Source: an uncultured Saprospiraceae bacterium
GTDB taxonomy: Bacteria > Bacteroidota > Bacteroidia > Chitinophagales > Saprospiraceae
Assembly: GCA_937959275.1 (NCBI GenBank)
Contig: CALGLU010000105.1
Coordinates: forward strand, 1-64,000
Length of the DNA: 64,000 nt
Direction: 5' to 3'
Shown here: positions 1 through 7,903 of the stretch, one piece after another
Numbering within the stretch: position 1 is the stretch's first letter
How the letters are laid out: every line of letters begins with the position of its first letter
Program-made: the position numbers and the translations under genes
Notes under the pieces: model-generated
The model's database searches: none
Told to the model about the DNA's origin: nothing
Seen by the model: only the letters and a program-made list of their open reading frames with translations

Positions 1-194
1 TAGAGCACAGCTTATTTTTTGAATGCCTCCTCTTATGCAACTAGGGAGGGGGTAGGCAAAAAAGAAGATGTCGGGGGAGGCAAATATTTATTAACCTGAG
101 TTTATCTTAGGGTTTATGTCAACTTTTTCTGGGCGCTACCACGTTCTGAGTAGCTGATCTATCTGGCTCTAAACAACAAGTTTTAAAGAATTGA
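1..194. other. left edge, no gene seen
   Basis: No convincing coding frame. The stretch at 25-82 contains two G-rich blocks each ending in the word GGTAGGC or GGGAGGC. These resemble dispersed intergenic repeats, but this cannot be judged from one window. The minus-strand gene that follows stops at 195. Confidence 0.4.
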
Positions 195-1295
195 TTATTT
201 AACATGTTCGGTTAACAAGCCAAGAGAAACTTTGCCATTCATTCGTTTTAAAAGACTCTTCCTGAAATCTGGCAACACATTTTTTTTATCCCATTCTCCT
301 TTACCAAATATGCCATCCAATAGGGCTTCTAGAAGTCTCGTGATATCATTGTCGTGTGGGATATCATAGTGCTTTTCAGGCGGAGCATTTTTAGGTTTTA
401 TACTCAGCCATTGTTCTGTTGGTATATCCTTGTGCCGTCGATCAACTAATAACGAGAGAAGAGAAAATTGTTTATGTGTTAATTTAACCTGGTGGGTTTG
501 ATTATCACCCATACCATGTATGATCGCATGCGGCTTGTCCATCTGCACAAACATCTTGGTAGGATCAAAAACGATTTGTTTAACAAGATTCGCTTTCTCA
601 ACGATTTCTTTTACCCAACTCAGCGCTAAGGCAAAAAAGATCATGATTAAGCAACTTTTAAAAATGGCAGAAAAAATAAGTTGATTGATGGTATTATCTA
701 TTGGTTTGAAGAGTTGAGCGACAAAGGTGACGACAATACAGATCAATGATAGAATCGATAACAATTTAAGGTTTCGACGCGCGAATGATTCCCATAGCAC
801 AGCACCTAGAAAAATCAGAGTCAGTATCGAGTAGTAAACATCCAGATCATTGATGAAATTATATTGTCTACCAAATGCATGTTTTGCAATGATCGGTGCA
901 ATGGCTAAAACAAAAGGAATACCAACTATAAATTTCCAAAATTCAGACACAATGATGGAGTTGAATCGACCAGGTAAATATCGAAAATAGGGTAGCGCCA
1001 TCAGAATAAAAAAACTGTTGGATAGTGACAAAATACTTTTTAAGCTAGCCAAATTGGATTTGGATAACTCGATGTACTCGGCTTGTAATATGGTCTGTGA
1101 ATAGTAGACTTCGCCAAGACCCGACAAACTCCAACACAAAACAGAAATAGCAAGCCAAACTTGACCATGATCGCCCTTTTTACGCCCTAAATGCCACCAT
1201 ATCGTCATCAACGCAGCAAAGGCAAATAAACAGACTGCAAATTGCCACCACCCAAATGCATGTAAAAGCAAACTCTCTCTGGCTATTGAATCCAT
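195..1295 (-). CDS. seven-TM membrane protein with soluble C-terminal domain
   Basis: I do not recognise the family. About seven hydrophobic segments can be seen in residues 1-230: WWQFAVCLFAFAALMTIWW near residue 16, then around residues 45, 90, 120, 150, 180 and 210. A polar C-terminal region of about 130 residues follows, containing QVKLTHKQFSLLSLL, which has the look of a helix-turn-helix or winged-helix segment. The layout recalls bacterial 7-TM receptors that pass a signal to a cytosolic output domain, but this is inference from topology only. It starts at ATG with no close upstream partner on the same strand. Short tandem repeats fill the gap to the next gene. Confidence 0.7.
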   Translation of the reverse strand: MDSIARESLLLHAFGWWQFAVCLFAFAALMTIWWHLGRKKGDHGQVWLAISVLCWSLSGLGEVYYSQTILQAEYIELSKSNLASLKSILSLSNSFFILMALPYFRYLPGRFNSIIVSEFWKFIVGIPFVLAIAPIIAKHAFGRQYNFINDLDVYYSILTLIFLGAVLWESFARRNLKLLSILSLICIVVTFVAQLFKPIDNTINQLIFSAIFKSCLIMIFFALALSWVKEIVEKANLVKQIVFDPTKMFVQMDKPHAIIHGMGDNQTHQVKLTHKQFSLLSLLVDRRHKDIPTEQWLSIKPKNAPPEKHYDIPHDNDITRLLEALLDGIFGKGEWDKKNVLPDFRKSLLKRMNGKVSLGLLTEHVK

Positions 1296-1345
1296 TTTTC
1301 TAAGATAGGGAAATTGGTGATTGAGTGATTGGTTAAGTCGTGTTT

Positions 1346-1435
1346 AGTTGACTCGTGGTTAGTTGACTCGTATTTTGTTGACTCGTGATTAGTTGACTTG
1401 TGATTAGTTGACTTGTGATTAGTCGACTCGATAAT
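1346..1435. repeat. 15-nt tandem repeat, about six copies
   Basis: Six imperfect head-to-tail copies of AGTTGACTTGTGATT, varying mainly at positions 8-13 (for example AGTTGACTCGTGGTT). One copy is a base longer. The array lies in the 212-base gap between the 7-TM gene and the miaE-like gene, and upstream of the 7-TM gene. No coding frame explains it. Confidence 0.85.
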
Positions 1436-1456
1436 TGGGCAATTACCTTTATTTCC

Positions 1457-1507
1457 TAATCACGGATCACCAATCAACAATCAGAGATCACCAATCACCA
1501 ATCACAA
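1457..1507. repeat. ATCACCA-type short repeats abutting a stop codon
   Basis: Several copies of words such as ATCACCAATC are packed directly against the TAG stop of the minus-strand miaE-like gene at 1508. The reverse-complement word ATTGGTGATTG occurs at 1311-1332, so the whole gap could fold back on itself. Confidence 0.7.
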
Positions 1508-2035
1508 CTAATGCAAAGCAGCTTGAATCTCCAATCCTGTAATCACCTCACTCTCCCGATCTACCCACCACTGCAATCTCGGATAGACTTGTTCTTCCGT
1601 AAAATAGTTAAGCGCCATTTTAACAAAAATATGTCCATGCTTTGCCTCACTGACCCAAAGCATTTTATAAAATTTTTGAAGATCTCCTTCTTCAAGTCTT
1701 TCAGCGACGAGCCGAAACCGCTCTGCGCCTCTTGTCTCTACAACACTGGCAATCAGCAAACGATCCATAAAACGCTCCAAACGCCCAGAATGACACAGCT
1801 GGACTAACTTCTTAACATACAAATCCTCTGGAATCTTATGACGCAATTGAATGCCGCGCTTCTCCATGATTTTATAGACCATCTGAAAATGCTCCAATTC
1901 TTCTACGCCTGTTTCAATGAGTTCAGGAATAATTTCTATCCGATCAGGATATTTGGCGACAAGGCTCATCGCCATGGATGAAGCTTTTCGCTCGCAGTCA
2001 GCATGATCTTGCAAAAACGAGTCAAAATCTGCCAT
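1508..2035 (-). CDS. miaE: tRNA-(ms2io6A)-hydroxylase, MiaE-like
   Basis: MiaE is a non-haem diiron monooxygenase that hydroxylates the isopentenyl group of ms2i6A at tRNA position 37. The expected ligand motifs are present: DHADCERKA near residue 10, EELEHFQMV near 46 (ExxH), and E-T-R-G-A-E-R with SEAKHGHIF further on. The coordinates begin at the first ATG, but family proteins carry about 20 more residues. The in-frame codons upstream still read like family sequence (LNLDIGVPSSQEWLNAV) back to about 2086. No ATG, GTG or TTG occurs between the upstream stop at 2135-2137 and the ATG at 2035. The true start may therefore be non-canonical (an ATC at 2090-2092 stands where ATG is expected) or lost. 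A small membrane-protein gene ends 13 bases before that ATC. Confidence 0.85.
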   Translation of the reverse strand: MADFDSFLQDHADCERKASSMAMSLVAKYPDRIEIIPELIETGVEELEHFQMVYKIMEKRGIQLRHKIPEDLYVKKLVQLCHSGRLERFMDRLLIASVVETRGAERFRLVAERLEEGDLQKFYKMLWVSEAKHGHIFVKMALNYFTEEQVYPRLQWWVDRESEVITGLEIQAALH

Positions 2036-2105
2036 AACAGCGTTAAGCCATTCCTGACTGCTGGGAACTCCAATATCTAAGTTAAGTTTGATAGCTTTAA
2101 AGGAT

Positions 2106-2240
2106 TTACATATTTCTGAAGAAATAGAGTGCGGCTAGCAGAACACAAATGATTGTGATGATTCCCGTCCACATGAAAAATGCTTTTTCTTGCTTTTTTT
2201 CTCGTAGTTCAGCCTTCTGTTTTCTTTTTGACTTAGCCAT
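2106..2240 (-). CDS. small single-TM protein, 44 aa
   Basis: A complete short frame from ATG (2238-2240) to TAA (2106-2108). It has a strongly basic, charged N-terminus (MAKSKRKQKAELREKKQEK) followed by one hydrophobic helix (FFMWTGIITIICVLLAALYFF). The charge pattern predicts an N-in, single-span inner-membrane protein. It lies immediately upstream of and co-directional with the miaE-like gene, and would overlap any miaE start before 2106. No named family is recognised. The composition and TM pattern make it more likely than chance, but a 44-codon frame remains uncertain. Confidence 0.6.
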   Translation of the reverse strand: MAKSKRKQKAELREKKQEKAFFMWTGIITIICVLLAALYFFRNM

Positions 2241-2393
2241 AGTATAGACATTTTGGTGTAATTTAAAATCTAGTCTTTACATTACAAAATCAATATACTC
2301 ATAATTCATCTTTCTAGCTAAGCAAATGCTGCTATTGGTCTACGAACCATAGGCATTTACTTGATTTTCTATATGATGCGGAGGGATTAATAA

Positions 2394-2417
2394 CTTGTTG
2401 GCTCGGAGTCCAACAAG
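2394..2417. repeat. intergenic hairpin repeat, copy A
   Basis: Perfect 8-bp stem CTTGTTGG / CCAACAAG around the loop CTCGGAGT, followed on the plus strand by GGCGATG and six T. The core TTGG-y-TCGGAG-w-CCA recurs at 31175-31196. No plus-strand gene ends before it, so it is probably a dispersed repeat and not a terminator. Confidence 0.65.
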
Positions 2418-2539
2418 GGCGATGTTTTTTCAATGTCAATCTCAATGTCAATCTCATTATCATCGTCAACCAATGCACTCAACACTTGCCTGCTGGTCAG
2501 GCAGGCTCAAAACCCAACACTGTGCGACCAATGGGAGCA

Positions 2540-3883
2540 CTAACGTCTAGAAGCATAAAACTCAGTCACCCGCTCATCAACAATCACATCTGTTGGCTTA
2601 ATAGGTCGTTTTAAAATGACACCATCAAGCGTACGACATCGACTCAGCGCCACATAGGTTTGGCCATACTCAAAAGCCCCTGAACCAATATCAATAATCG
2701 CCCGATCAAATGTCTGACCCTGTGATTTGTGCACGGTAATCGCCCAGGCTAACTTTAAGGGGTATTGCTCAAAGCTTCCAATGTTCTCTGAGACGACTTT
2801 GTTGTTTTTTTCATCAAGCGCATATTTTGTCATTTCCCATTCAAGCCTGACGACATCGATATAGACAATCTCTTCTTCACGGGTTTGGATGGCGACTTTT
2901 ATTGAGTCTTGATCGAGGTGGACTACCTTGCCGATAGAGCCATTGACAAACTGTTTATCAGGATCATTTTTGATGAACATGACTTGAGCTCCAACTTTCA
3001 ATTCTAAAATGGGAGCAGTAGGGTAGATCTTTTCATTGAATTGGCCACCTATTTTTGCAGGATAAAAAAAGGAAGGGAGCTCAATGGCATTGATCCGTTT
3101 AGTATTAATCTCGTTGACGATTTTATTTCTTGTCGTGATCGTGATATAAAAGTCTTGTTGCTCAGTAACGGGGAGATGTCGCTGGTTAAGGTCTTCCATG
3201 TCATCATAATCAAATTCACGCATGCGGATATTGTCCAATAATCGGATAAAGTGTTTTTCCTCTTGTCGAAAGACATGGTGTAACTCTATAATATCGAATG
3301 AATCTGAATCTTGTAAAACATGGGCGGAAAAGAAATAAGGACTTTCATAGCGCGCAGTGATGAGTTCACGTTCTACAGGATTAGCAATAATAGGAGGTAA
3401 TTGATATAAATCTCCAAAAAATATCATTTGGACTCCACCAAATGGAGCGGCGACTTCACGATTCACTTGGAGAAAGTGATCAATCAAGTCCATCATGTCT
3501 GCGCGAACCATCGATATTTCGTCTATGATTATCGTATCCACCCGTTTGTAGAATCTATGATTTTTGCGCATACCCACATCCGATTTATCGATCATCTTAG
3601 GAGGTAGTCGAAAGAAAGAATGGATTGTCTGCCCTTTCACATTGAGGGCTGCTATGCCAGTGGGAGCTAAGACCACCGCTCGTTTCTTTGTCGTCGAGGT
3701 GAACAGATTCAGAAGGGTAGACTTACCTGTACCAGCTCGTCCAGTAATGAACAAATGATTGTAACTGTTCTCCATTTCATTCAATGCAGCATTAAATTCA
3801 GCGCTGAGTGAAATTGGCTCGGTAAGTTTGATAGGTTTCAATTCTTGGCAATGTTTTAGATATATAGTTAACTTTGTGCACAA
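2540..3883 (-). CDS. PIF1/RecD-like ATP-dependent DNA helicase
   Basis: A superfamily 1B (5'-3') helicase of the PIF1/RecD2 type. The Walker A motif GRAGTGKST is at about residues 48-56, the Walker B-like IIIDEIS near 113-120, FGDLYQLPP near 158, and the C-terminal motif AITVHKSQGQTFDRAIID near 380, followed by YVALSRCR. The length of about 450 residues matches the compact helicases common in Bacteroidota. The start is uncertain. The longest frame begins at a TTG (3881-3883) only 14 bases from the divergent trmN6 start. The first ATG, at 3773-3775, would leave just eight residues before the Walker A core. Intermediate TTG codons are also possible. Confidence 0.9.
   Translation of the reverse strand: MCTKLTIYLKHCQELKPIKLTEPISLSAEFNAALNEMENSYNHLFITGRAGTGKSTLLNLFTSTTKKRAVVLAPTGIAALNVKGQTIHSFFRLPPKMIDKSDVGMRKNHRFYKRVDTIIIDEISMVRADMMDLIDHFLQVNREVAAPFGGVQMIFFGDLYQLPPIIANPVERELITARYESPYFFSAHVLQDSDSFDIIELHHVFRQEEKHFIRLLDNIRMREFDYDDMEDLNQRHLPVTEQQDFYITITTRNKIVNEINTKRINAIELPSFFYPAKIGGQFNEKIYPTAPILELKVGAQVMFIKNDPDKQFVNGSIGKVVHLDQDSIKVAIQTREEEIVYIDVVRLEWEMTKYALDEKNNKVVSENIGSFEQYPLKLAWAITVHKSQGQTFDRAIIDIGSGAFEYGQTYVALSRCRTLDGVILKRPIKPTDVIVDERVTEFYASRR
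3845..3876 (+). promoter_or_regulatory. Bacteroidota-type promoter for trmN6
   Basis: TTG at 3845-3847, a 21-nt spacer, then TAACTTTG at 3869-3876. This fits the Bacteroidota consensus (TTG, about 19-21 nt, TAnnTTTG). Transcription would begin only about 15 bases before the TTG start of trmN6. The promoter lies inside the 5' end of the longest helicase frame. Confidence 0.6.
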
Positions 3884-3897
3884 GTTAAACTACAATT

Positions 3898-4605
3898 TTG
3901 AAAGACATTTTTAAATTCAAGAATTTTAGCATTGTTCAAAAGGATAATGCCATAAAAGTCAACAACGACGGAATCTTACTTGGCGCTTGGGCAAATTGTC
4001 AAGACTGTAAGCATCTATTGGATATTGGCACAGGCACTGGCGTTATCGCATTGTTAATTGCACATAAGCAACCGGAGGCCATCATAGATGCTGTAGAAAT
4101 TGATGAGCTCTCCTGTCTTGAAGCTCAGCATAATGTATCTCAATCTTCTGCTGCCGAGCGAATCCATGTGATCAAAAGCTCAATTCAGGATTTTGCAAAA
4201 AATGCCACTGTTATCTATGATCATATCTTGTGTAATCCACCTTTTTTCTCAGGAGGTTCTTTAAGTTCAGTGCCAGGGGATAAAGACTTACTGCGTCAAA
4301 CGATCAAATTAGGACATGGTGATCTTCTGATCGCTGTAAGCAGATTACTTCGATCTGGAGGTAAGTTTAGTGTAATCTTACCGTTTATGGAGGGATTACG
4401 ATTTATAGAAATGGCACAACGGTATCACATGATTCTACAAGAAAGAGTAAATGTGAAGAAGACCAAAGACACTAAAATCGAAAAGGTCCTACTCACCTTT
4501 GAAAAAGATGGTGGCCTTGAAAATATAGCTGAAACAGAATTGATAACTGTGAACGAAGACGGTACACATACGCAAGAGTATGAGGCACTTCTGTCAAGTT
4601 TTTAA
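3898..4605 (+). CDS. trmN6: tRNA1(Val) (adenine37-N6)-methyltransferase
   Basis: A class I SAM-dependent methyltransferase of the TrmN6/YfiC family, which methylates N6 of A37 in tRNA1(Val). The SAM-binding motif LLDIGTGTGVIALLIA is at residues 40-55 and the adenine-methyltransferase motif NPPF at 113-116. The N-terminus (FKFKNFSIVQKDNAIKVNNDGILLGAW) aligns with the family start, which supports the TTG at 3898. An in-frame stop lies four codons upstream and there is no ATG. At 235 residues it is of normal family length. A bidirectional terminator follows at 4625. Confidence 0.9.
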   Translation: MKDIFKFKNFSIVQKDNAIKVNNDGILLGAWANCQDCKHLLDIGTGTGVIALLIAHKQPEAIIDAVEIDELSCLEAQHNVSQSSAAERIHVIKSSIQDFAKNATVIYDHILCNPPFFSGGSLSSVPGDKDLLRQTIKLGHGDLLIAVSRLLRSGGKFSVILPFMEGLRFIEMAQRYHMILQERVNVKKTKDTKIEKVLLTFEKDGGLENIAETELITVNEDGTHTQEYEALLSSF

Positions 4606-4624
4606 TTATAGATTGAGTAGCAAC

Positions 4625-4661
4625 AAAAAAAAGGAATGTGATTGAATCACATTCCTTTTTT
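4625..4661. terminator. bidirectional rho-independent terminator
   Basis: Palindrome GGAATGTGATT-G-AATCACATTCC at 4633-4655, with eight A before it and six T after it. It therefore has a U-tract on both strands. It sits between the convergent trmN6 and HTH genes and can serve both. Confidence 0.9.
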
Positions 4662-4666
4662 AATTT

Positions 4667-4939
4667 TTAGTTCATTTGAACAGCTTCAGCGGTTTTACCA
4701 GAATCGCTAATCATTTTTCTAGCTAATTCGAGTATCGTATTGTTTTCTATTGAAACGATACCTCCATTTGGTCCCGGCTGAATGTGTTGGCCGACGATTT
4801 GACCATTTTCATATTTCTTTGCCCCAAAGTAATTTCGAACAGTTTGTTCTTCTAAATCTAACATTGTAGCAATTTTACTAATGCTTCCTGTCGGTAAGCT
4901 ATGTTTGATTTTTCTAAGCTCTTCGAACGTTATATTCAT
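4667..4939 (-). CDS. small HTH DNA-binding protein
   Basis: A 90-residue protein. Residues 5-40 (EELRKIKHSLPTGSISKIATMLDLEEQTVRNYF) have the periodicity of a helix-turn-helix, with TGSISKIATML and EEQTVRNYFG as likely helices 2 and 3. A Gly/Pro-rich stretch (HIQPGPNGGIVSI) follows, then a short helix. Small proteins of this layout are common in Bacteroidota and are usually labelled DNA-binding; the target is unknown. It is monocistronic, ends at the bidirectional terminator, and has a long leader containing another minus-strand terminator at 5101-5132. Confidence 0.75.
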   Translation of the reverse strand: MNITFEELRKIKHSLPTGSISKIATMLDLEEQTVRNYFGAKKYENGQIVGQHIQPGPNGGIVSIENNTILELARKMISDSGKTAEAVQMN

Positions 4940-5100
4940 ATGAGTTTTGTTTAAATTAGTTTAATAAGTAAAGAACATTTATATATGTAATTTACAAATT
5001 ATATTCTTAATTATCATAGAAAATCGTTAAAAAGTAGGGGGGAATAGCTGTTGCTTAGACAATAGTTTGTAGTTTTTGGTATATGTCAGTTAGTTGTTCA

Positions 5101-5132
5101 AAATAAAAAAGCCCGTGGTGAACATCACGGGC
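5101..5132 (-). terminator. orphan minus-strand terminator or attenuator
   Basis: Stem GCCCGTG / CACGGGC at 5111-5132. Read on the minus strand it is followed by TTTTTTATTT. No minus-strand gene is seen between it and the plus-strand gene at 5304. It would end a short RNA starting around 5150-5290, or act as an attenuator about 160 bases upstream of the HTH gene. Confidence 0.65.
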
Positions 5133-5265
5133 ATTACTCAATTTAATAACCAAAACTCATATGTGATTAATTAAAAATCAATTATCGTGCCATCTATGAT
5201 GATTTTTTATTATATGTATTCTGTAGCTTCATCATTTCAAACCATGCATCATTCACTATTTTTAA

Positions 5266-5273
5266 TATTTTTG
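5266..5273 (+). promoter_or_regulatory. -7 element TATTTTTG
   Basis: TATTTTTG fits TAnnTTTG and lies 30 bases before the ATG at 5304. I see no TTG at the usual upstream distance, so support is partial. Confidence 0.4.
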
Positions 5274-5303
5274 CAGCATTGAATTAAAAATTTGACCAAG
5301 ACG

Positions 5304-5789
5304 ATGTTTAATAATATTACAGAACAAGAGTATAATCAATTAAAAGAAGCCATCTCATCGATAACTGTCTTAATAGCGGGAGCTGATGGTAATATTGATA
5401 TGGATGAGATTGAATGGGCCAATAAGTTGACCAAAATTAGATCTTATTCTTATGCTGAAGAGCTAAAGCCATATTACGCTGATATTGGAAAAAACTTTGA
5501 AGTTGATTTAATGGCACTTATAGGAGCTGTATCGAAGGATACTGATGAGCGCACACAAACCCTGTCGACTAAATTGTCGGCTTTGAATCCCATTCTAGCT
5601 AAATTGGATAACTCAGTTGCCTATCAATTAGTAGAAAGCTTCCTGTCCTTTGCAGAGCATGTAGCAAAAGCTTCGGGTGGATTTTTACGATTTGCAACAA
5701 TCAGTTCAGCTGAAAAGTCATTGATCGATTTAGAGATGATTGATCGTATTGAGCTTATTCTAGAAGAAGAAAATGATGATCCCATATAA
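5304..5789 (+). CDS. TerB-like helical protein of unknown function
   Basis: An acidic, helical cytosolic protein of 161 residues. The segment IAGADGNIDMDEIEWANKL near residue 27 is of the kind seen in TerB-like domains, where Asp/Glu-rich helices bind metal. Assignment to that superfamily is tentative. A TTG four codons upstream (5292) is in frame, but the ATG is preferred because a TATTTTTG promoter element lies 30 bases before it. The gene stands alone, with noncoding DNA on both sides. There is no signal peptide or TM segment. Confidence 0.7.
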   Translation: MFNNITEQEYNQLKEAISSITVLIAGADGNIDMDEIEWANKLTKIRSYSYAEELKPYYADIGKNFEVDLMALIGAVSKDTDERTQTLSTKLSALNPILAKLDNSVAYQLVESFLSFAEHVAKASGGFLRFATISSAEKSLIDLEMIDRIELILEEENDDPI

Positions 5790-5901
5790 GTGAGCTTAAA
5801 GTGTCTGCTGTATAACCTAAACTCTTATAGAGACACGCTTGCGAAACATTTATAGAAAGACTTTGGTTTTCTAATGTATAAATCTTGTTAAGTCTAATAA
5901 T

Positions 5902-7068
5902 ATGAAAATCATCATCATTACCCTCGTTTTCTCTACATTTTCCTGTTTAAATCGATCTGAGAAAGCTATTTCTGATCAAATCATATTGCCAACATCCGAA
6001 GTTGAAGGTTCTTTACAGCCCGATACATTCATTGCTGTAGAGAGCAAGGAGCTTGATGCAGCGGTAGTTGCTTTGGTAGAAGAAGAGTCTAGCAAAGAAA
6101 TGAAGGCAGATAAAGAAATGCCCGCTGCAGCCAAAGAAGATCATTCACAGAAGACAGTTGCAAATAAAACAGTGACAAATGAAACAGCTTCCAATACAAA
6201 TAAACATGCGTCCTCTATTGACGAAAAATTAGACAATACAATTGTTATTCATAAACCAGAAACGAGGCAATCAGTCAGTGATATCGAAGTGCCTATATCC
6301 ACAGAACAAGGAGCTAAACCTATCAAGGAAGTCATCGTAGATCAAAGTCCTGTGACAAAAAATGTAGAGCCTATTGCAGAGGTAGAAACCCCCAAACCTA
6401 TCGAAGAAGTTAAACCCGTAATCGCTAAGCCTAATCACTCAGCATTCAATGACTTGCTAGTTAAATACGTCTCTGCTTCAGGAAACGTCAATTATAAAGG
6501 CTTAAAATCAACAGAAGCTAAATTAGATGCCTATTTGCAGGATTTGGATGCAAATGTACCAGCAGGTGATTGGTCAAAGGATGAGAAATTAGCCTATTGG
6601 ATGAATGCCTATAATGCGTTTACGATCAAATTAATTCTAAATAATTACCCTGTCAATAAAATCACTGACCTCCATGGTGGCAAACCATGGGATCAAAAAT
6701 GGATTTCACTGGGTGGTAAAACGTATTCCTTAAACGACATAGAACATACAATCATACGACCTACGTTTAAAGATCCTCGCATTCACTTCGCTGTTAACTG
6801 CGCGGCAAAATCATGCCCGCCTCTGTTAAATAAAGCATACACAGGCCAGAATGTCGATCGCGAATTAACCAGAGTGACAAAGGCTTTTGTAAACTCTGCC
6901 TCAAATAAAATTTCAAATTCGTCTGTAGAAATCTCTAAGATATTTGAGTGGTATGCAGAAGACTTTGGGAATATCATCGATTATTTAAATCAATATGCTG
7001 CTGAAAAGGTTGATTCTAATGCTAAAGTTGGATATTTGCCTTACGATTGGGCGCTGAATGAAGCTTAA
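5902..7068 (+). CDS. DUF547 lipoprotein with long acidic linker
   Basis: Residues 1-15 form a short signal peptide ending at a possible lipobox cysteine (FSTFSC, Cys15). Residues 25-180 are low-complexity, rich in Lys, Glu, Val, Thr and Pro, and look like an extended tether. Residues about 185-380 are a DUF547 domain, with LAYWMNAYNAFTIKLIL, IRPTFKDPRIHFAVNCAAKSCPPL and a final WYAEDF. The Cys-Cys pattern and NAYNAF are hallmarks of the family, whose function is unknown. It probably sits in the envelope facing the periplasm. It is followed 28 bases later by another lipoprotein (SGNH hydrolase), possibly in one transcript. Confidence 0.85.
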   Translation: MKIIIITLVFSTFSCLNRSEKAISDQIILPTSEVEGSLQPDTFIAVESKELDAAVVALVEEESSKEMKADKEMPAAAKEDHSQKTVANKTVTNETASNTNKHASSIDEKLDNTIVIHKPETRQSVSDIEVPISTEQGAKPIKEVIVDQSPVTKNVEPIAEVETPKPIEEVKPVIAKPNHSAFNDLLVKYVSASGNVNYKGLKSTEAKLDAYLQDLDANVPAGDWSKDEKLAYWMNAYNAFTIKLILNNYPVNKITDLHGGKPWDQKWISLGGKTYSLNDIEHTIIRPTFKDPRIHFAVNCAAKSCPPLLNKAYTGQNVDRELTRVTKAFVNSASNKISNSSVEISKIFEWYAEDFGNIIDYLNQYAAEKVDSNAKVGYLPYDWALNEA

Positions 7069-7095
7069 GCCCGATTTTTATTAAATAGAAGCAGC

Positions 7096-7827
7096 ATGAG
7101 ACGTATTATCCTTTTGACAATTTCCATCATTTGGTTGAGTTCCTGTGGTTCTTCACAACAAATCGACACACTAAAGTCAAAAGAAAGAGCAACTATCGAA
7201 AGAATTATGCCTGATCTTGATCTCGATCGATTTGAAGAGCAGATTGTCGCATTTGAGAAAAAGGACATGGTCAGCCGATATGCTGGGAATATGGCGCTTT
7301 TTGTTGGTAGTTCTTCAATTCGAGGGTGGACAAGTCTAGCCAAGGACATGGCACCGTATCCTGTGTTGAATAGAGGTTTTGGAGGGTCGACCTTACCTGA
7401 AGTGAACCACTATTTTGATCGTGTTGTCAGTGCCTACAAGCCAAAGCAAATCTTTTTGTATTGTGGTGAAAATGATTTAGCCATGACCTTTACTGTGGAG
7501 GAAACGGTAGACGCATTTGTTGAATTTATTGGTCATTGCAAAGAAAAATTGCCGAATACAGAGATTGTGTTTATATCAATGAAGCCTTCTCCAAGCAGAT
7601 GGTACCTATGGGATAAATACACAGAAGCGAATCAGCTAATCAAAAACATTTGTGTTTTATCTAACCAGCTCCATTACGTAGACATTGCATCTTCTATGTT
7701 GACAGAAGAAGGCATTCCAGACAAAACTATTTTTGTAGAAGATATGCTCCATATGCAACCCGAAGGCTATGTGCGGTGGACTGCCATGGTTAAGCCTGTG
7801 CTAGACGAGTTGCGAAACCAGGAGTAA
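7096..7827 (+). CDS. SGNH/GDSL-family hydrolase lipoprotein
   Basis: The signal peptide ends at the lipobox WLSSC (Cys17). The four SGNH blocks are visible. FVGSSSIRGW (residues 69-78) carries the nucleophile Ser, the Gly is in NRGFGGST, the Asn in YCGENDLAM, and the Asp/His pair in EDMLHMQPEGY near the C-terminus. Family members are esterases or lipases acting on acyl or acetyl esters, often on sugars. The substrate cannot be told from sequence. It is probably envelope-anchored and follows the DUF547 lipoprotein closely. Confidence 0.88.
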   Translation: MRRIILLTISIIWLSSCGSSQQIDTLKSKERATIERIMPDLDLDRFEEQIVAFEKKDMVSRYAGNMALFVGSSSIRGWTSLAKDMAPYPVLNRGFGGSTLPEVNHYFDRVVSAYKPKQIFLYCGENDLAMTFTVEETVDAFVEFIGHCKEKLPNTEIVFISMKPSPSRWYLWDKYTEANQLIKNICVLSNQLHYVDIASSMLTEEGIPDKTIFVEDMLHMQPEGYVRWTAMVKPVLDELRNQE

Positions 7828-7903
7828 GCCACTCGAATAATTAATATAAGTTGCGTTGAAATTCTATTGATATACAGACCTTACTGTATATTGTCTAGTC
7901 TAT

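Noticed and set aside
5292-5303. TTG start for the TerB-like gene
   Set aside because: An ATG four codons downstream at good distance from a TATTTTTG element is more likely.
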